Part shown: positions 60,642-64,000 of the stretch, piece after piece | Numbering within the stretch: position 1 is the first letter of the stretch | Layout: each line of letters starts with the position of its first letter | Origin: an uncultured Psychroserpens sp. | GTDB taxonomy: Bacteria; Bacteroidota; Bacteroidia; Flavobacteriales; Flavobacteriaceae | Length of the DNA: 64,000 nucleotides | Direction of reading: 5' to 3' | Assembly: GCF_947500255.1 (NCBI RefSeq) | Contig: NZ_CANMRL010000005.1 | Location: 248,001-312,000, forward strand | Translations under genes and position numbers: made by a program | The notes under the pieces: generated by a model | Database searches by the model: none | Seen by the model: only the letters and a program-made list of their open reading frames with translations | What the model was told of the DNA's origin: nothing

Positions 60642-61952
60642 ATGAAAAAAATTACTCAAATTACACTTGTCCTATTATTAGTGTATGGCAATATGTTTGC
60701 CCAGCAAGAGAAAGGAATTATTGGCTATAACAATTGGCTAAATCCTTGGACAGAATTTAAACCGAACAAAGTTGAGTATGGTAAGCCTACTAAAATACTA
60801 AGTGGAGATATTACCAAAGATACTAGACTATACAAACGTGATATATACCTTCTCCTAGGAGATGTTTTTGTTACTGATAGTACAACGCTCACTATTGAGC
60901 CTGGTACAGTGATTATAGGTGATTTTAAAACTAAAGGATCTCTTGTTATCAGTAACGGATCAAAAATAATTGCCGACGGTACACACACAGACCCAATAGT
61001 ATTTACTTCAAGTAGAAGTGTAAAAAAGCCTGGTGATTGGGGAGGACTCTTTATTCTTGGTAATGCACCAACAAATAAATTTGGTGTCGAATCATCTTTA
61101 AACTATGGCTTAGTGCCTTCTGCAGCTAAAACAATTAGTTATGGTGGTAATAATCCCGCTAGCTATTCTGGTGTTTTGCGTTATGTAAGAATCGAATATG
61201 CAGGAAAGAGAACTAAAGATTATGGTTATTTCAATGGATTGACCTTAGCTGGTGTTGGACAACAAACCATCATAGAAAACATTATGGTTAGCTATTGTGA
61301 TGGCAATTCATTTGGCATATTAGGTGGTGATGTCATTTTAGATAAAATGGTATCGTACAAATCAAGTATAAACGATTACGACTTTAATTATGGTGCTCAA
61401 TGTAAAATTAACAACTCATTGGCTATAAGGTCTCCTTATGTATCTGGAGCAGGAAAATCAAGATGTATGTATGTTGTTGCTCATGATCAAAAAGAATCTG
61501 CCGATTTTTCTCAAAAGCAAACCTTCGTCAGTGCAGAAAATTTGACGTTAATCAATTTAAGTGATGATTTGCGTAACGATATTAAAGTTGGGTTGGTTAA
61601 TGAAGCTATTTACATCGGAGAAGATGCCTCGTTTACTATTGATAAAAGTGTTATTTCAGGTTTTAATCCTGCTGTAATATTTGATAGAAAGATAGAAATT
61701 AACAGTGAAAACCTAGAAAGGATAAAATTCACCAGAACATATTTCAATAATTGCAAAGGAAACATATTTGTAGAGAATATCGCAAATAATGAAGACTTAG
61801 AGAACTGGTATGGAAATAGAGCTTTTAACAATGTTTATTCAAAAGGTCCAGATTCTGAAACTTTTATTGATGTCGAAAATTTAAAGCGACCAGATTTCAG
61901 ATTGAGAATCAATAGAATTATCGCTTCAAATGACATTGACGACGATGATTAA
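60642..61952 (+). CDS. Secreted parallel beta-helix surface protein
   Basis: The 436-residue protein has a signal peptide (ITLVLLLVYGNMFAQQ) and a right-handed beta-helix body. The repeated rungs include LTIEPGTVIIGDFKTKG, GDWGGLFILGNAPTN, SGVLRYVRIEYAGKRT, NGLTLAGVGQQTIIENIMVSYCDGNSF and ILGGDVILDKMVSYKS. This GDWGG...LRYVRIEYAG...NGLTLAGVG order is a known Bacteroidota surface-protein family, often of adhesin type. There is no T9SS C-terminal domain; the end is DIDDDD. It precedes a T9SS cargo and PorP/SprF and has its own promoter, so it belongs to the same surface set. Confidence 0.82.
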   Translation: MKKITQITLVLLLVYGNMFAQQEKGIIGYNNWLNPWTEFKPNKVEYGKPTKILSGDITKDTRLYKRDIYLLLGDVFVTDSTTLTIEPGTVIIGDFKTKGSLVISNGSKIIADGTHTDPIVFTSSRSVKKPGDWGGLFILGNAPTNKFGVESSLNYGLVPSAAKTISYGGNNPASYSGVLRYVRIEYAGKRTKDYGYFNGLTLAGVGQQTIIENIMVSYCDGNSFGILGGDVILDKMVSYKSSINDYDFNYGAQCKINNSLAIRSPYVSGAGKSRCMYVVAHDQKESADFSQKQTFVSAENLTLINLSDDLRNDIKVGLVNEAIYIGEDASFTIDKSVISGFNPAVIFDRKIEINSENLERIKFTRTYFNNCKGNIFVENIANNEDLENWYGNRAFNNVYSKGPDSETFIDVENLKRPDFRLRINRIIASNDIDDDD

Positions 61953-62026
61953 AACTATAAAACCAGCTATTAATCTTTAATTAAAGAATTGTTGCTTATT
62001 GATAAAAAACTACGCCCCAAACTACA

Positions 62027-63493
62027 ATGTACTACACTAAATCCCTACATAAATTCCTTTTTGGATTTTGTTGTTTATTTATTCTTGTTACGCAAGAAAA
62101 AGTAAATGCCCAGATAGTTATTGGTTCACCTAACCTAGGTTTTAGTCAAGCTTGTGCTAGTGCTTCATTTAACACGTATAGCACTACGTTTGTTTTTTCT
62201 CCAGAAAGTGCTTTAGAAGCATCTAATCAGTTCACTATAGAAATGTCTGATGCAGATGGAGATTTTTCAAACCCAACTATAGTATACACTTCTAATGCTG
62301 GAGCGATTACAACATCACCTGCAACTGTAAATTTTTCGTTACCTACAACAACCGCTGGAGAAAATTATAAAATTAGGATTAAAAGTAGCGCACCTGCTGC
62401 TACAAGTTCTGGTTCGTCTGCGTTTGCAGCCTATTACAAAATTCAAGATTCACCTTTCACTATAAATAATTTAGTGTCAACAGGTGCTTATTGTTCTGGA
62501 GGAAGCTATTTACTGACCATTGACAATCCAGGTACTGGATCAAATGATTCTCCACTCAACTACCCTTCTCTTACATTTAATTGGTTCAAGGAAACTGGAC
62601 CAACGACAGCTGTATTTATTGCAGAAGGTCCAACGCTAGAAGTAAGTGAAGAAGGTACATATTTTGCCGAAACAAACTATGGCACATGTACATCAGATTC
62701 ATTTTCTAACCGTGTTGCAATTAGTGAAGTTACTTCAGGACAGGCTAACGCTGGAATTGCTTCAAGTTTAGGCAACCCCTTTTGTCCAGCTCAAGGTGCA
62801 ACAACATTAAGTACTATTGGCGGTAATAGTTACCAATGGTTTAAGGATGGCGCCGTAATTCCTGATGCCACAAATCAAATGTATCAAGCCAATGAATCAG
62901 GTTCGTATTCTGTTCAAGTAGATTTAGGAAACTGTTCAGCCTCTGGCACAATTGAATTAGAAAGTGAGCTTTTTGAAGGTTCACTAAATGTATCTGAAAC
63001 AAATACGATAGAAGATGGCGAATCGCTATATGTAGTTGTGACAACTACTGCGAATAATCCAGAGTATGAATGGTATCTAAATGGCAGTATTATTTCTGGT
63101 GTTACAACTGATAATTATGATGCTACCGATTTTGGTAACTACAAAATAGTAGTTAGCGAAACATCAGGTTGTGTTGGTTCTAGAGAGTTCCTATTTGAAC
63201 TAAACGAAGCTTTAGATCCTTTTCCTGAAGTAGCAGATATTCCAAATGTTATAAGTCCAAACGGTGACAATATAAATGATACATGGGTAATTCCAACACG
63301 ATATGTAACTGGTACTAATACAGAAGTATTAATCATGACAAATCGTGGAGAAATAGTTTTAAAGACCAATGATTATTTAAATAATTGGCCAGAAAACGAT
63401 TTGAATTTGACCAGTATTAATCAGGTCTTTTATTATGTGATAACCACTGAAAATAACGAAACTAGAAAAGGTTCAATAACAATAGTGAAATAA
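62027..63493 (+). CDS. T9SS type B cargo with gliding-motility C-terminal domain
   Basis: The 488-residue protein has a signal peptide (FLFGFCCLFILVTQEKVNA), three Ig-like or PKD-like beta domains (about 25-130, 140-245 and 250-390, with NSYQWFKDGAVIPDATN and PEYEWYLNGSIISG), and a C-terminal type B sorting domain (about 405-488) beginning IPNVISPNGDNINDTW and ending RKGSITIVK. Cargo of this class crosses the outer membrane through the T9SS and is often paired with its own PorP/SprF protein, which here follows 4 bp later. A surface adhesion or motility role is inferred. Confidence 0.92.
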   Translation: MYYTKSLHKFLFGFCCLFILVTQEKVNAQIVIGSPNLGFSQACASASFNTYSTTFVFSPESALEASNQFTIEMSDADGDFSNPTIVYTSNAGAITTSPATVNFSLPTTTAGENYKIRIKSSAPAATSSGSSAFAAYYKIQDSPFTINNLVSTGAYCSGGSYLLTIDNPGTGSNDSPLNYPSLTFNWFKETGPTTAVFIAEGPTLEVSEEGTYFAETNYGTCTSDSFSNRVAISEVTSGQANAGIASSLGNPFCPAQGATTLSTIGGNSYQWFKDGAVIPDATNQMYQANESGSYSVQVDLGNCSASGTIELESELFEGSLNVSETNTIEDGESLYVVVTTTANNPEYEWYLNGSIISGVTTDNYDATDFGNYKIVVSETSGCVGSREFLFELNEALDPFPEVADIPNVISPNGDNINDTWVIPTRYVTGTNTEVLIMTNRGEIVLKTNDYLNNWPENDLNLTSINQVFYYVITTENNETRKGSITIVK

Positions 63494-63497
63494 TAAT

Positions 63498-64000
63498 ATG
63501 AAAACACATCTTTTGGTTTTAGTATTATGTATCTGTTCTATACAGATGTTCTATTCTCAAGAAGATGATGGAGTGGTTTCGCTTAGCCTACCCCTAAGGA
63601 ATTCTTTAACCTTCAATCGATACGCAATTAACCCAACATTTAGCTTCGTTCGTGAGCAAAATAAATACATTAGTTTTTCCAATAAAAGAGAATGGGTACA
63701 GTTTGATGATGCACCACTCACCTATCTAGCTGGCTATTCTGGTAGATTTGGAGAGAATATTGGTGCCGGCTTAAGTGTGTTTCAACAAAACTATGGTGTC
63801 TTAACTACGTTTGGTGGTCTGGCCAATTTTGCCTACAACGTTCAACTGGATAGAGATAGCAACCTTACCTTCGGACTTAATATTGGTGCCTACAAAAGTG
63901 GCATAAATACTGGTAATGTTGTAACAAATTTTGATGATCCTTCTCTACAAAATGTTCCTGAAAACTTTTTATTAGCAATTAGCCCTGGAGTTAACTATGG
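63498..64000 (+). CDS. PorP/SprF family T9SS outer membrane protein (5' part)
   Basis: The open frame runs off the right edge after 167 codons. It has a signal peptide (LLVLVLCICSIQMFYSQ) and the PorP/SprF beginning: SLTFNRYAINPTFSFV, FSNKREWVQFDDAPLTY, FGENIGAGLSVFQQNYGVLT and FGLNIGAYKSGIN. These barrels attach to T9SS type B cargo; the gene is coupled (4 bp) to such a cargo gene. Confidence 0.9.
   Translation, partial: MKTHLLVLVLCICSIQMFYSQEDDGVVSLSLPLRNSLTFNRYAINPTFSFVREQNKYISFSNKREWVQFDDAPLTYLAGYSGRFGENIGAGLSVFQQNYGVLTTFGGLANFAYNVQLDRDSNLTFGLNIGAYKSGINTGNVVTNFDDPSLQNVPENFLLAISPGVNY

Overview
The window is AT-rich and looks like the chromosome of a member of the Bacteroidota, most likely a marine Flavobacteriaceae. 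The evidence is a PorP/SprF-type type IX secretion (T9SS) protein next to a protein with a gliding-type C-terminal sorting domain at the right end, a DUF6090 protein, LytS/LytTR regulation, many lipoproteins and Sec-exported proteins, weak A-rich ribosome sites, and promoters of the TTTG-N19-TAnnTTTG type. I saw no tRNA, rRNA, CRISPR array, transposase or integrase.

Region by region: 0-11 kb is ordinary chromosome (an intradiol-dioxygenase-like lipoprotein, a thioesterase, a YbdG-like MscS channel, an OmpA lipoprotein, a large secreted zincin, an S41-like protein, a lipase and an exported methyltransferase). From 11.2 to 27.9 kb five successive intergenic gaps each carry a decayed copy of the same modular noncoding element, always in the same orientation and module order. 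Between the copies lie an unrecognised two-gene membrane/cytosol unit, the polyamine operon (arginine decarboxylase, agmatinase, deoxyhypusine-synthase-like enzyme, two small proteins and a VOC protein), an orphan 449-residue protein, an AraC / truncated CPBP protease / serine hydrolase / gluzincin group, and a putative conflict effector (27902-29113).

From 29 to 46 kb there is a LamG protein, an aspartate-racemase-like gene divergent from a LysR regulator, two tandem beta-lactamase-fold genes (one an esterase fusion, the other lacking its catalytic residues) divergent from a LytS/LytTR pair, several small unknowns including a lipoprotein with 12 cysteines in its tail, a membrane AraC regulator, a membrane-anchored DJ-1/PfpI protein and an M13 peptidase. 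From 46.4 to 49.4 kb lies the best candidate for a new system: a compact operon of a NUC1-type DNA/RNA endonuclease, a membrane-anchored CHAT (caspase-like) protease and a membrane coiled-coil protein with two LytR-C-like modules. It resembles a protease-armed immune or cell-suicide unit.

From 49.6 to 55.7 kb a second co-directional cluster combines a patatin phospholipase, a tyrosinase, a mono-haem cytochrome-like lipoprotein, a cysteine-rich membrane protein and a PfpI protein, probably a copper/haem oxidation pathway. The last 8 kb holds an M23/LysM hydrolase, a soluble unknown, a beta-barrel-like protein, a second intradiol-dioxygenase-like protein that has lost its iron ligands, and a surface set: a small secreted protein, a beta-helix protein, a T9SS type-B cargo and a partial PorP/SprF. 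Coordinates and motif comparisons were read by eye. Family names rest on motif recognition, not on a database search.
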